DNA of 64,000 bases from Chroococcidiopsis sp. CCMEE 29 (GCF_023558375.1 NZ_CP083761.1:4667001-4731000); one strand, 5' to 3'; shown: positions 10,545 through 19,450, numbered from the stretch's first letter. Notes: generated from the sequence alone by a model not told the origin. Translations and numbers: made by a program.

Positions 10545-10745
10545 ATGTCAAGGACAGAACGGTTACACATCAGAATATCTCCAGAGCTTAAGAAAAAGGT
10601 TGAATTAATAGCGAAAGAACGTAATGTCAGCGTGTCTGAATTACTCGTAGACTATATTAAGCGTCTACCTAATCCGAAAGTTTTATTAGCAATCTCCGCT
10701 GTCGCTACGATTGCCGCGCTATCCCTCCCCACCCCGCTTCGCTGA
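10545..10745 (+). CDS. Small ribbon-helix-helix protein with hydrophobic tail
   Basis: 66 residues. Residues 6-43 (RLHIRISPELKKKVELIA, then RNVSVSELLVDYIKRL) fit the Arc/CopG ribbon-helix-helix fold: a short beta strand, a Lys-rich helix, a turn with VSVSEL and a second helix. Such proteins are dimeric DNA-binding repressors, often antitoxins, but no toxin gene is adjacent. Residues 46-62 are hydrophobic (VLLAISAVATIAALSL), so the protein could touch the membrane. The last codons and the stop lie inside a repeat hairpin (10727-10753), so the original C-terminus may have been replaced. There is no strong ribosome binding site. Confidence 0.55.
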   Translation: MSRTERLHIRISPELKKKVELIAKERNVSVSELLVDYIKRLPNPKVLLAISAVATIAALSLPTPLR

Positions 10746-10753
10746 GGGTGGGG
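10727..10753. repeat. GC-rich hairpin across the RHH stop codon
   Basis: CCCCACCC (10727-10734) pairs perfectly with GGGTGGGG (10746-10753) around an 11-base loop containing CGCTTCGCTGA. The TGA stop of the ribbon-helix-helix gene (10743-10745) is in the loop. The sequence looks like the CCCCACCC...GGGTGGGG palindromes repeated between genes in cyanobacteria. It has no T-run, so termination is only possible. Confidence 0.6.
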
Positions 10754-10836
10754 ACACTCGCGCCTTGGTTGTGGCAGCAGGGACTAGCTGAGCGCACCAT
10801 TTTTAAGTCACCACCTCAGCCGGGTTCTCACACCGC

Positions 10837-12426
10837 TCAAGTGGCAGAGAAAGTTAAGCTACTGGGTTCTCCAAGATCGCCGTGTAAGGTAACACCTCGC
10901 TGGTTGGCGTACAAATGACGCAAAATTTTGTAGATTGCCTCAATCTGATCATTTGCCCCTACTTTCTCAGCTATCTGATCCAGAGACAGAGGAGTACCTG
11001 CCTCCTGGAGTACCTGCAAAACCTGTCTCTGCAATTCCAGTACAGCAGCAGCCGCCTTTTTCCCCGCTTCTACTCCCGGTTGATGGTAAGCATTGACATT
11101 AATTAGGAACCCATAAAGACCTACAGCTCTTTCGTAAAGGGCAATTAATGCTCCTACTGTCCGGGGATTTACTTGTGGAATCGTGACTGTAATCGAGTCG
11201 CGCTGGTTTTCGTAGAGAGCCTGGCGAGTTCCCTGAAGTAAACCCGATAGATAGTCCCCGGAAGTGATTCCTCCTGACTCGACTTCTGGGGATGTACCCT
11301 GCCTGTCTTCTAACACTTCAATAAAGGTCATAAAGAAATTTGGTACACCTTCCCGTAGTTGCTGGACGTAGGCGTGTTGGTCTGTTGAACCCTTGTTGCC
11401 ATAAACAGCAATGCCTTGGTGGACAATATTACCGTTGAGGTCTTTCTCTTTGCCTAAAGATTCCATCACCAACTGTTGCAAGTAGCGGCTAAACAGTAGC
11501 AGACTATCTTTATAGGGCAGCACCACCATGTCTTTCTCACCGCGTCCGTTGCCAGCAAAGTACCAGCTTAATGCCAACAAAGCAGCTGGGTTTTCTTTGA
11601 TCTTCGGTACCCATGTGGCAGCATCCATTTCTTTGGCACCAGCAAGCATGGCACGGATATCGATTCCCTGCAGAGCAGCGGGTAGTAAGCCGACAGCCGA
11701 CATTTCGGAAGTACGTCCTCCTACCCAGTCGTACATAGGAAAAGTTGCCAACCAGCCTTCAGATTTTGCCAGTTTATCTAACTTGCTATCAGCGCTGGTG
11801 ATGGCGATCGCATGCCGAGCAAAGTCTAAATTATGACCAGCGTAGGCTTTTTTAACTTCTACCATGCCGTTACGTGGTTCTGGCGTTCCTCCAGATTTAG
11901 AAATTACCAACACCAAAGTGCTAGCTAGGCGGTTTCTTAGCCGCGTTAGAATCCGGTCAATCCCGGCTGGATCGGTGTTGTCAATAAAGTGAATCGCTAG
12001 AGGCGGGAAGGATGGGGCGAGAGCTTCCGCAACGAATTGAGGACCGAGGGCTGAACCACCAATGCCAATCGAGAGAATGTCGGTAAATCGGGGTGCTTGA
12101 GGCGGATGAATGGCAGCAGTGTGGATTTTTTTGGTGAAGGTTTCAATCTGCTCTAGGGTTTGAATAATATCTTGTTTGATTTCTGGGGTTGGTGCTAGAT
12201 CAGGATCGCGCAGCCAGTAGTGACCAACCATGCGGTCTTCATCAGGGTTAGCGATCGCGCCACCCTCCAAAGCTGCCATATCCTGAAACGCCTGTTCAAA
12301 CTTGGGCTGCAACGCCTCTACAAAAGCACGATCAAAACGCATCCGACTGACATCCAGGTAAAATCCTAATCCCTCATTGTAATAAAGCCAGTCTTGGTAG
12401 CGTTGCCAAAGTGTCGCAGCATCCAT
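10837..12426 (-). CDS. pgi: Glucose-6-phosphate isomerase
   Basis: 529 residues from ATG at 12426 ([16 protein letters not shown], the usual cyanobacterial N-terminus). The frame extends further upstream, but that part overlaps the next gene and looks unlike the family. It interconverts glucose-6-phosphate and fructose-6-phosphate in the cytoplasm. Family signatures include [16 protein letters not shown] for sugar-phosphate binding, [29 protein letters not shown], and the [12 protein letters not shown] segment with its catalytic-site His. It is downstream of the NTF2-like gene on the same strand, with a 64-base gap. A helical C-terminal extension of about 60 residues is usual for cyanobacterial members. 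Confidence 0.95.
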   Translation of the reverse strand: MDAATLWQRYQDWLYYNEGLGFYLDVSRMRFDRAFVEALQPKFEQAFQDMAALEGGAIANPDEDRMVGHYWLRDPDLAPTPEIKQDIIQTLEQIETFTKKIHTAAIHPPQAPRFTDILSIGIGGSALGPQFVAEALAPSFPPLAIHFIDNTDPAGIDRILTRLRNRLASTLVLVISKSGGTPEPRNGMVEVKKAYAGHNLDFARHAIAITSADSKLDKLAKSEGWLATFPMYDWVGGRTSEMSAVGLLPAALQGIDIRAMLAGAKEMDAATWVPKIKENPAALLALSWYFAGNGRGEKDMVVLPYKDSLLLFSRYLQQLVMESLGKEKDLNGNIVHQGIAVYGNKGSTDQHAYVQQLREGVPNFFMTFIEVLEDRQGTSPEVESGGITSGDYLSGLLQGTRQALYENQRDSITVTIPQVNPRTVGALIALYERAVGLYGFLINVNAYHQPGVEAGKKAAAAVLELQRQVLQVLQEAGTPLSLDQIAEKVGANDQIEAIYKILRHLYANQRGVTLHGDLGEPSSLTFSAT

Positions 12427-12490
12427 AGGAAATCTCAAATTAATGTTTCTACTAAAAACAAGTTTAAGGGAAGTCTTTAATTTGTTCTGT

Positions 12491-12886
12491 TTAATTCGAT
12501 TTGCCATCACTGCCAAAGTACTCCCGATAGCCACAAATCTTATCTCCGCGAATATCAAAGGAAATGGCTACCCGATTTTTGTAAGGTTTTCCTCCCATAA
12601 TTCCCTCGTCCCGGAACTCAAAAACAACTGTAGTCTCATTGCTAGTAACACGGTCTAGGGTGAGCGAGAGTCCTTCGCCGAATGTCTCAGAGACGTATTG
12701 GAAGAAAGCGATCGCGCGTTCTTTACCTACGTTTAAGCCGTGATACGGTCCTACAGGAAACCAAAAGGTAAAGTCGTCAGTGAGCGTGTCGATAAACTGA
12801 TTCCACTCGCCTGTTGCCAGTCCATGCCGAAAATACTCAAATGCTTGATGAGCTACTTTCAAGGTATTCTGAGATTCTTCTACCAT
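12491..12886 (-). CDS. NTF2-fold (SnoaL-like) protein
   Basis: 131 residues from ATG at 12886. The pattern of an N-terminal helix ([23 protein letters not shown]-like), a central YHG motif, and long strands with [16 protein letters not shown] and [18 protein letters not shown] fits the SnoaL/NTF2-like superfamily. These are small cone-shaped proteins with a ligand pocket, including ketosteroid isomerase-like and epoxide hydrolase-like enzymes. No specific catalytic pair can be assigned. It lies between the dehydrogenase gene (57 bases upstream) and pgi on the same strand, so the three may be co-transcribed. Confidence 0.75.
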   Translation of the reverse strand: MVEESQNTLKVAHQAFEYFRHGLATGEWNQFIDTLTDDFTFWFPVGPYHGLNVGKERAIAFFQYVSETFGEGLSLTLDRVTSNETTVVFEFRDEGIMGGKPYKNRVAISFDIRGDKICGYREYFGSDGKSN

Positions 12887-12943
12887 AGGGAATTTCTCCG
12901 GCGTTCAACTGGATGCAATTGCAAAACTACTTTTCGACTTTGG

Positions 12944-13984
12944 TTAAAATCTGACGACTACTTTGCCGCAGTTGTGACCGCTGAGCAAGTATTCAACGGC
13001 AGCAGAAATCGATTCAATTCCTTTGAACTCTGTTGGGTCAACGGCAACTTTGATTTTGTCAGCGTAGAACAGGTCTAAAAGGCGACCGCGTGCCTCAGCC
13101 ATATATTCTCCATAGTGAGGCATGAGAAAGCCCCGCACCGAAGCTGCCTGCCAAAATAACCTGTGATAAATTCGGGGTTGTGTCACTGGTTCGGGGTTAC
13201 GGGCATATTCGGAAATAAATCCAACTACCACTAAACGTCCCCGCACTGCCAAGTTGTCAATACAGGTATCGAATACTGCTTTACCTACACAATCAAACAC
13301 CAGATTGACTCCCTGGGGATATTCTTGCTGGAGAACTCGATCCAGGTTTTCTTGGCGGTAGTTAATCACGCGATCGCAACCAAGCTGTTGGAGTAACTGA
13401 GCCTTCGCCTCTGAACCACAAGTGCCAATGACGTGATTGCCTGCTAGCTTCGCCAGTTGCACTGCGATATGCCCGGTTCCACCCGCCGCCGCCGTTACCA
13501 AAACAACTTCCTGGCTTTTCATTTCCCCTACCTGTTCCAGCGCCACCAGTGCTGATACTCCTGTAGGCATCAGGGTTAGTATCTCTGGTGTGGCTGCGCG
13601 GATTTTCACTGCAAGGTTGGCATCAATTGCCTGGTACTCGCGGTAACCTCCACCCCGCACCGTTGTTGCTACTGCATCCCCAACCTGGAATTGTGTAACA
13701 TCACCTGCAACGACTACTACCTCGCCCACCGCCTCTACACCTAAATCGAAAGGTGGTGTGAGGTTGAGATAGGGAGTTTCCCCTCGGCAAATCAGTGTAT
13801 CAAAACCCGCATTAATACCAGCAAACTTGTTACGAATGACAATTTGATTGGGAGCTGGTTCGGGAATGGGAAGTTCGACGAAGGCGATCGCTGACTTAAA
13901 ATCTTGAGCAAACTGTTTTGCAACTATCTTTTTGTAGGTGGTTGAACTCATCTTTGATGCTTGGACGATTGTCTTTTCAGCCAT
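12944..13984 (-). CDS. Zinc-less medium-chain dehydrogenase/reductase (quinone or enone reductase type)
   Basis: 346 residues. ATG 13984 is chosen because AAGGA stands about six bases before it; ATG 14005 upstream and ATG 13951 downstream are less well supported. The N-terminal GroES-like half contains PAPNQIVIRNKFAGINAGFDTLICRG-type sequence. It is followed by the Rossmann motif VTAAAGGTGHIAVQLAKLAG and CGSEAKAQLLQQLGCD, both typical of the NADPH quinone oxidoreductase / prostaglandin reductase 3 branch. The Cys/His ligands of catalytic zinc are absent, so it is likely an NAD(P)H-dependent reductase of an activated double bond. Its substrate is unknown. It may share an operon with the NTF2-like gene. 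Confidence 0.88.
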   Translation of the reverse strand: MAEKTIVQASKMSSTTYKKIVAKQFAQDFKSAIAFVELPIPEPAPNQIVIRNKFAGINAGFDTLICRGETPYLNLTPPFDLGVEAVGEVVVVAGDVTQFQVGDAVATTVRGGGYREYQAIDANLAVKIRAATPEILTLMPTGVSALVALEQVGEMKSQEVVLVTAAAGGTGHIAVQLAKLAGNHVIGTCGSEAKAQLLQQLGCDRVINYRQENLDRVLQQEYPQGVNLVFDCVGKAVFDTCIDNLAVRGRLVVVGFISEYARNPEPVTQPRIYHRLFWQAASVRGFLMPHYGEYMAEARGRLLDLFYADKIKVAVDPTEFKGIESISAAVEYLLSGHNCGKVVVRF

Positions 13985-14167
13985 GTTTTCCTTGCAACGA
14001 TGCAAGTAGGCGAGTGGGTTTTCAGTGCAATGACTTTCTAATAGTTGAGCAATAACTATGCTGTACTAATGACTGACAAATCTTTTGACGAGCTTTACAC
14101 CCGCCCCCAACTTAAGTTGAGGTCTAATAGCTCAAGTAGGTTTTAACCGACCCAAACCTCTGATAGT

Positions 14168-14220
14168 AGTCCGTTTTAACGGACTTTTGCTATTAGCCTT
14201 GGATTTGAATCCAAGGCGGG
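14168..14220. repeat. Double-hairpin dispersed element, copy A
   Basis: Hairpin 1 is AGTCCGTT (14168-14175) paired with AACGGACT (14178-14185). A linker TTTGCTATTAG follows (14186-14196), then hairpin 2, CCTTGGATT (14197-14205) paired with AATCCAAGG (14208-14216), and a trailing CGGG. Copy B at 40775-40827 keeps the linker and CGGG but has different stem sequences that still pair. A perfect CAACTTAAGTTG palindrome lies about 60 bases upstream. Confidence 0.7.
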
Positions 14221-14247
14221 ATGGCTTTGGGCTTTACGAGTTTTGTC

Positions 14248-15403
14248 AGATACCGTCTTGTTTTGGCAACCTATTTAGGGATTTTTTCATAAGTACAATA
14301 ACTGTCTTATTCTCAAGCAGCAACAGTTGCAAGTGGCTTACCGTAATCAGGGTCGAAAGGTTTTCCTGACTTGAGGACTCCAAATGCTAAATGTAGTAAT
14401 TTTCGCATCACGGCTCCTACTGCAACCATTTTGGTCTTGCCACGTCTCAACAGGCGTTCCCAGAGGTCATGTAAAATCGGATTACATTGAGCAGCTGTTA
14501 AAGCAGGCATGAACAAAGCCTTGCGAAGTCTAGAGTTACCGATGCGCGAAAGACTTGTCTTGCCTCTTACAGAAGTGCCACTTGTGCGCTCACGCGGTGT
14601 CAGCCCACTATAGGCAGCCAATTGACGGGCGCTTTCAAAGGTAGTCACACTACCAATTTCTGCCAAGATGCTGGCAGCGGTTTGCTCTCCCACACCTGGA
14701 ATTGAAGTGAGCAAATCGCGTTGGGCTCTCAAGTTTGTATGCTGCTTGAAGTGAGTATGAATCAATTGCCGTGTCTTGCCGAGCTCGTTCTCTAAAAACT
14801 GAATGTGGCTTGAAATCGACGCTTGTACATCTGGGTTATCAGTGACATCTAAACGGTTCTTCTCCTGTTGTAGCATTTGATTGAGCGATTCGAGTCGCCG
14901 CATGATTGCCTGTAGTTGCTCAATCTCAGCAGCAGGTGGACTCCAGCTAGGCGGATGCAGTGCGGCGCAAAACCGAGCAATGACTCCAGCATCTACCTTG
15001 TCTGTTTTGGTTCGCGTCATTTCACTGATAGCAAATCCCTTTACTCGGCTGGGATTGACTAGACTCACCGTTTGTTCCTGCTCGTAGAAGTATCGTGCTA
15101 AGGCGCTGCCATAACTCCCTGTAGCCTCCATACAAGCGTGCACTTTAGTGATTCCTTGTCTTGATAGCCAATTTAAAAGTTCTTGATACCCCTCTAGATT
15201 GTTCCCTAATGCTTTTGGTTTACTCTTGCCGTTTGGTAGGAGTAAACAAACATGCACTTTACTCTTACCAACATCAATCCCTAAAACCGCTGTTTCCATA
15301 TAGTCTTGTTCCCTTACATCCTGAGTTAACCACAGGTGACTGGCTCTCAACTACACTTGTGTATGCAAGCTCTACTATTGTTACAGTTGCTTTAGATACC
15401 GTC
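14248..15403 (-). mobile_element. IS110-family insertion sequence, approximate limits
   Basis: The transposase gene at 14313-15299 identifies the element. Its ends are not marked by terminal inverted repeats, as expected for IS110. The 10-bp sequence AGATACCGTC occurs at 14248-14257 and again at 15394-15403, flanking the transposase. It may mark the duplicated target/core or the element edges. The non-coding stretch upstream of the transposase continues to about 15580. It contains a hairpin ACTCTCT/AGAGAGT near 15505-15525 and could encode the guide (bridge) RNA known for IS110 elements. The exact borders are uncertain. Confidence 0.6.
14313..15299 (-). CDS. IS110-family transposase
   Basis: 328 residues from ATG 15299 (METAVLGIDVGKSKVHV). 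A frame extension upstream to 15350 lacks family similarity. The N-terminal DEDD RuvC-like domain shows the first Asp in GIDVGKSK, Glu in CMEATGSYG and the Asp pair in TKTDKVDAGVIARF. The C-terminal Transposase_20 domain shows LTSIPGVGEQTAASILAEIG and the serine-containing LAAYSGLTPRERTSGTS region. These enzymes cut and paste DNA with a structured guide RNA. The frame is intact, so the element may be active. It sits in an otherwise quiet gap next to a double-hairpin repeat. Confidence 0.93.
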   Translation of the reverse strand: METAVLGIDVGKSKVHVCLLLPNGKSKPKALGNNLEGYQELLNWLSRQGITKVHACMEATGSYGSALARYFYEQEQTVSLVNPSRVKGFAISEMTRTKTDKVDAGVIARFCAALHPPSWSPPAAEIEQLQAIMRRLESLNQMLQQEKNRLDVTDNPDVQASISSHIQFLENELGKTRQLIHTHFKQHTNLRAQRDLLTSIPGVGEQTAASILAEIGSVTTFESARQLAAYSGLTPRERTSGTSVRGKTSLSRIGNSRLRKALFMPALTAAQCNPILHDLWERLLRRGKTKMVAVGAVMRKLLHLAFGVLKSGKPFDPDYGKPLATVAA

Positions 15404-15588
15404 CAGATTTAGAGAATCCAATCAGATTGAGGTGACAACGGTCTTTATCTGACAACCAAGCTGTAGCGCCTCCGTCAACCACCAGACTCGCTTGTACCTC
15501 CCACTCTCTTGACTAGAGAGTAGACCTGTAAACTGAGTTTAATCAGTCTAATTTAAAGATACAAGTCAACCAGCTATGCTATATCGAA

Positions 15589-16389
15589 TTAAGCTTCTAA
15601 AGCTTTATCCCATTCCAACTGATGACTTAAACCATACTTAATAAAGTCCTCTATTTTAACTCTATCATTTTTACCAAAAACACCTAAGCTGTAAGGATTT
15701 TCTTGCATCCGTTGTGTGACTAATTCCTCTTCAATCTGTATCACTTCTTCTCTAGGCTTATCAGTTTTAAAGAAATCTACAACCAAAACAGTCCTTTCGT
15801 AATCGGTGTAATTATGCGGACAGTGGGGATAGCTGTGATCTAAAATCAGAAACTCACCTTCATGCCAATAAAGCTTGTCATGACATATTTTCATCGCCAC
15901 ATCTCCATCAGGCACAATCAACCCTAGATAGCCGCGATTCATGTGCGGGTTATAGTTCACATGCAGTTTGACATCCAGTCCTGGATGAAATGTACCGAAG
16001 TATACGTTTCTGATGACGTTGTCATTGATCGAATTTGATGCTTCTATCGCCTTAGTTAACTTTGGAAAATATCTTTCTCTTAATTCAAGTGCTTTTTCTA
16101 CTACATCCTGTAACTCATACTGAGGATATTGAATTTGATGCACTCGAATATAGTTTTCAATAAACATTCCTTGAAATAATACACCAAAAGCACTGTATTT
16201 CGCATTGCCTTTGGTCTTAATTGTTTTACTTTTAGGTCCCATGATGTCAAAGGTAAACTGTACCTCTTCCTTAGAGGCTTTATGCATAAAGTATGTGAAT
16301 TCATCTCTAATAACTTGCCAGTTCTCTTGAAGGTTGTTCAGAAAAGGAAATTGCTTGGGGTCTAAATGGTACTCGTTAAAACTTTCCAT
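15589..16389 (-). CDS. Aspartyl/asparaginyl beta-hydroxylase-like Fe(II)/2-oxoglutarate oxygenase
   Basis: 266 residues from ATG 16389, with an AGAAAGG ribosome-binding site just upstream. The C-terminal half follows the Asp_Arg_Hydrox pattern: NPHMNRGYLGLIVPDGDVAM, then YWHEGEFLILDHSYPHCPHN, then YERTVLVVDFF. Likely iron ligands are H149 and H189, and R199 could hold 2-oxoglutarate. The family hydroxylates Asp or Asn residues of peptides, or free amino acids. It is transcribed divergently from the amidohydrolase at 16502, with 112 bases between the starts, so a shared control region and linked function are plausible. The peptide or amino-acid substrate is unknown. Confidence 0.8.
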   Translation of the reverse strand: MESFNEYHLDPKQFPFLNNLQENWQVIRDEFTYFMHKASKEEVQFTFDIMGPKSKTIKTKGNAKYSAFGVLFQGMFIENYIRVHQIQYPQYELQDVVEKALELRERYFPKLTKAIEASNSINDNVIRNVYFGTFHPGLDVKLHVNYNPHMNRGYLGLIVPDGDVAMKICHDKLYWHEGEFLILDHSYPHCPHNYTDYERTVLVVDFFKTDKPREEVIQIEEELVTQRMQENPYSLGVFGKNDRVKIEDFIKYGLSHQLEWDKALEA

Positions 16390-16501
16390 TGCCTTTCTTC
16401 CTGAATATGATTGAATTCAACCCGCTATAATTTAATTCTAGAAGTTTTATTTTAGGCAGCTTGAGAGGAAATTGGTCTAACTGATCTTGACAAGAGGTCC
16501 T

Positions 16502-17983
16502 GTGTCTGAAACTCTCGTTCTGGATAGACTTATCAAAAACGTCCGCGTGGTTCGTCCTAATCAGTCAGACGTAGAGCGTCTGGACTTGGGCATTAAGGAT
16601 GGTAAATTTACCCGAATTTCGCCGCAAATCAGCCCTGACCAGGCGCAAGAGGTGTTCGACGCTCAGAACCTACTCGGTTTTCCGGGGGTTGTTGATGCCC
16701 ACATGCACATCGGGATCTATCAACCCCTCGACCAAGACGCTATCACCGAAAGCAAAGCAGCGGCAATGGGGGGAGTAACCACCAGCCTGAACTATATCCG
16801 CACTGGTCAGTATTACCTGAATAAAGGTGGTCTTTACAAGGATTTTTTCCCAGAGGTGCTGGCCTTGTCAGAGGGCAACTTTTTTGTTGATTACGGCTAT
16901 CATGTAGCGCCGATCAGCTCTGGGCATATCAACGAGATGCAGTGGTTGTTTGAGCAGCATGGGGTTGCTTCGTTCAAAATTTTTATGTTCTATGGAGGTT
17001 ATGGTCTCCACGGTCTTTCCGATCAACAGAATCTATTTCTGATGATCGACAAGGAAGATCGCTACGACTTTGCCCACTTTGAATTCATCATGCGGAGCTT
17101 GTCTCAACTGAGGGAACGCTACCCCAAAGCGCAAGACGCGATCAGCCTCAGCCTGCACTGTGAAGTGGCTGATATTCTCAATGCCTACACCAAAATTGTG
17201 CAGCAAGACCCTACCCTCACTGGCCTCAATGCTTATAGCGCTGCTCGTCCTCCCCACTCAGAAGGGCTAGCCATTTGTATTGCATCTTATCTTGCTCACG
17301 AAACTAACTGTGTCAACATCAATTTGCTCCATCTCAGTTCCCGCAAGGCTGTTGAAGCGGCTCTGATGATGCAAACGACCTTTCCCCACATCAATTTCAA
17401 ACGAGAAGTTACGGTGGGTCATCTCTTGTTGGATGTAGATGCGCCCACGGGTAAATGGGCGAAAGTCAATCCCCCGATTCGCCCGCGAGCGGATGTTGAA
17501 TATTTATGGAATGCAGTGATGCAGGATCGGGTGGATTGGATTGTCAGCGATCACGCCTGCTGTTCAGCGGAGAAAAAAGCCAGCTTGAGAGATCCGGACA
17601 ATATTTGGTTGGCTAAGTCTGGCTTTGGTGGGACAGAATACCTACTCTCAGGGATTATCAGTGAAGGGAGCAAACGGGGCATGTCCTACAACCACATGGC
17701 AAGGCTACTGTGTTGGAATCCTGCACAGCGGTTTGGTCTGTTTCAAAAGGGCGATATCGCTGTTGGGTATGATGCTGACCTAGTGCTGGTGGAGCCAAAT
17801 GAAACGTTTGTTGTCCGTGCTGGTGAATCAGCGTCACAACAGGGCTATACCCCCTTTGAGGGTATGGAGTTAACGGGACGGGTCAAGAGCACATTCTTGC
17901 GCGGAAATTTGATTTACGATCGGGGACAGGTATTGGGTTCACCCAAGGGGCGTTATTTGAAGCGATCGCAGGGATTGAATTGA
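16502..17983 (+). CDS. Dihydroorotase/hydantoinase-type amidohydrolase
   Basis: About 493 residues. GTG 16502 follows AGAGG closely; TTG 16487 in the same frame is the alternative. The family hydrolyses cyclic amides or imides with a binuclear zinc site in a TIM barrel. All expected ligands are visible: DAHMHIG (His pair near residues 67 and 69), SFKIFMFYGG (Lys near 159 that would be carbamylated), SLHCEVAD (His near 219), NLLHLSS (His near 277) and VSDHACC (Asp near 350). The VGYDADLVLV segment closes the small beta sandwich. It resembles dihydropyrimidinase and allantoinase more than PyrC. The cupin-like gene follows 45 bases downstream, so it is probably the first gene of a two-gene operon. 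Confidence 0.88.
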   Translation: MSETLVLDRLIKNVRVVRPNQSDVERLDLGIKDGKFTRISPQISPDQAQEVFDAQNLLGFPGVVDAHMHIGIYQPLDQDAITESKAAAMGGVTTSLNYIRTGQYYLNKGGLYKDFFPEVLALSEGNFFVDYGYHVAPISSGHINEMQWLFEQHGVASFKIFMFYGGYGLHGLSDQQNLFLMIDKEDRYDFAHFEFIMRSLSQLRERYPKAQDAISLSLHCEVADILNAYTKIVQQDPTLTGLNAYSAARPPHSEGLAICIASYLAHETNCVNINLLHLSSRKAVEAALMMQTTFPHINFKREVTVGHLLLDVDAPTGKWAKVNPPIRPRADVEYLWNAVMQDRVDWIVSDHACCSAEKKASLRDPDNIWLAKSGFGGTEYLLSGIISEGSKRGMSYNHMARLLCWNPAQRFGLFQKGDIAVGYDADLVLVEPNETFVVRAGESASQQGYTPFEGMELTGRVKSTFLRGNLIYDRGQVLGSPKGRYLKRSQGLN

Positions 17984-18028
17984 CAGAATTGAAAAAATGA
18001 CCATGAACAGGTAAGAGGCTGTGAAGTC

Positions 18029-18928
18029 ATGGGTGAAAAGAACAGAACATTTGATTCTTCCCACACAGAGGCAGATGACTTTTTAGATGCAGCACCTGTA
18101 CCGGAGGATTGGGGTGGAGACGGTAGAGGGCGCATGAACCTATCGGGAAGGTGTACAGCATCCAAAGAGTACGTGCCTCGCCAGTACCAGTTCTTTGACA
18201 CGAATGCTGTGTCAGAACAGCAGGGGTGGCGAGTAAGCGGTATGCCAGAGAATGTAGTATCCGGAAGACGTCGATTGCTGACGTGGCATGAGTGTGGCGC
18301 ATCCACTTCAAGAGTATTTCTGCCGCGCGAGTTTGAGGCACCACCTGGCATATTCACGGCTGATCTGGAGATTTTCGTGCTTAGGGGTGCGATTCAATTG
18401 GGTGAGTGGCAGCTAAGCAAGCACGGCTACTCCTTTATCCCTGTAGGAGTGAGAGTTGGACCGTGGAAAGTGCTAGGTAGTGAAGAAGCAGAAATCCTCT
18501 GGATGGAAAACGGACCTGTACCTTTGAGGTATGAACAGGCACAAAGCGATCGCCCCGGTGCCAGGATCGGTGATTTCATTCCTGCATTGGATAGCAAACT
18601 GTTACCTTGGGGCAAGACAGATACAGGCCAATTCGAGGTAGCCAAGAAGAAGTGGTTAAGGAAGGATAGTAATGGAGGTGGCGTATGGCTGCTTGCTATT
18701 TTGCCACATTACGATGGCAGACACCCAGAAATTCAATGTTACAACGAAGAAGGGTACTGTCTAACTGGGTATTGTGACATAGGAGATTATCAGTTTGTTA
18801 AGGATCACTTTGCCTATTGCCCTAGCTTTTGCACAGTTCCCAGACACAGGACGGATGATGGCAGCTTATTCTTCGTCCGAGTTGATCGGGATCTATCGAA
18901 ACTTGGAACAGTCTTGTCATATGCATAG
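18029..18928 (+). CDS. Cupin-like protein of unknown function
   Basis: 299 residues from ATG 18029. The segment FTADLEIFVLRGAIQLGEW, followed by LSKHGYSFIPVGVRVGPWKV, has the strand pattern of a cupin barrel: an EIFVLxG first motif and a Gly-Pro-rich second motif. The second half may be another barrel (IQCYNEEGYCLTGYCDIGDY, then a FAYCPSFCTVPRHRTDDGS stretch) with several His and Cys that could bind metal. It may belong to a two-cupin domain-of-unknown-function family, but I do not recognise it with certainty. It directly follows the amidohydrolase and probably shares its transcript. It is convergent with the operon at 18971-21904. Confidence 0.65.
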   Translation: MGEKNRTFDSSHTEADDFLDAAPVPEDWGGDGRGRMNLSGRCTASKEYVPRQYQFFDTNAVSEQQGWRVSGMPENVVSGRRRLLTWHECGASTSRVFLPREFEAPPGIFTADLEIFVLRGAIQLGEWQLSKHGYSFIPVGVRVGPWKVLGSEEAEILWMENGPVPLRYEQAQSDRPGARIGDFIPALDSKLLPWGKTDTGQFEVAKKKWLRKDSNGGGVWLLAILPHYDGRHPEIQCYNEEGYCLTGYCDIGDYQFVKDHFAYCPSFCTVPRHRTDDGSLFFVRVDRDLSKLGTVLSYA

Positions 18929-18970
18929 AAAGATGCATCTGGAGCGTAACGATGCTATCAACCAAAAACC

Positions 18971-19417
18971 TTATTTTTGCCGTTCTTCTTGAATCAGTGT
19001 ACGTTGGTAAATTTGATGGTTCTTAAACCAATGCCAAGTGCGCGATCGATAGTGATTGCAGGGACTAATCTGAATCATCTCGTATAAATACGCATTTGGT
19101 ATAGTTTTGTAACCAAACCACAAGATAATTGTTGAATCATCTACTTCCCAGGCTTTTCCTTGAATGCGTTCCGTATCAAACCAAATCTTTTTGTCTCGAT
19201 AGGTTGCTGGAAATTGATGCTCTTCCTGTTTCCCATTAGCCCACTTATAGCGATTAATTTGGTAATACGGATAGGGACCGTCTTCTGGAAACTGGCAGGT
19301 TAAATGCGAGTCATGCTTATCGAGGATATTGCCCTCAAGATCGATGCGTGTATAGTTACCCACCCAGTCACCTTCATGTCGAGCGAGTACAGGCATTTCA
19401 TCTCGGATGTTAGGCAC
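18971..19417 (-). CDS. Lipocalin-like protein (DUF3598-type)
   Basis: About 148 residues. GTG 19417 is preferred because GGAGG precedes it by seven bases; TTG 19441 and ATG 19396 are alternatives. The N-terminus MPVLARHEGDWVGNYTRID resembles the first strand of small lipocalin/FABP-like beta barrels and matches the style of cyanobacterial DUF3598 proteins. The family has no known enzymatic motif and may bind a hydrophobic or pigmented ligand. It is the last gene of the nitrilase-like / aldehyde dehydrogenase operon, 33 bases after the dehydrogenase stop. I infer a binding or carrier role from fold and context only. Confidence 0.6.
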   Translation of the reverse strand: MPNIRDEMPVLARHEGDWVGNYTRIDLEGNILDKHDSHLTCQFPEDGPYPYYQINRYKWANGKQEEHQFPATYRDKKIWFDTERIQGKAWEVDDSTIILWFGYKTIPNAYLYEMIQISPCNHYRSRTWHWFKNHQIYQRTLIQEERQK

Positions 19418-19450
19418 TGTCAATCCTCCGTTTTCTGCCAAGGGACGAAA

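Noticed and set aside
10545-10745. Type II toxin-antitoxin pair
   Set aside because: Only the RHH half is present; neither side has a toxin-sized gene on the same strand.
10755-10860. A plus-strand open frame reading PWLWQQGLAERTIF and onward, looking protein-like
   Set aside because: No start, no recognised family, and it runs into the antisense of the pgi 3' end; it could be a remnant, but I cannot support it.
18027-18357. Long minus-strand frames opposite the cupin-like gene
   Set aside because: They are shadows of the plus-strand gene, with no start signal or family features.
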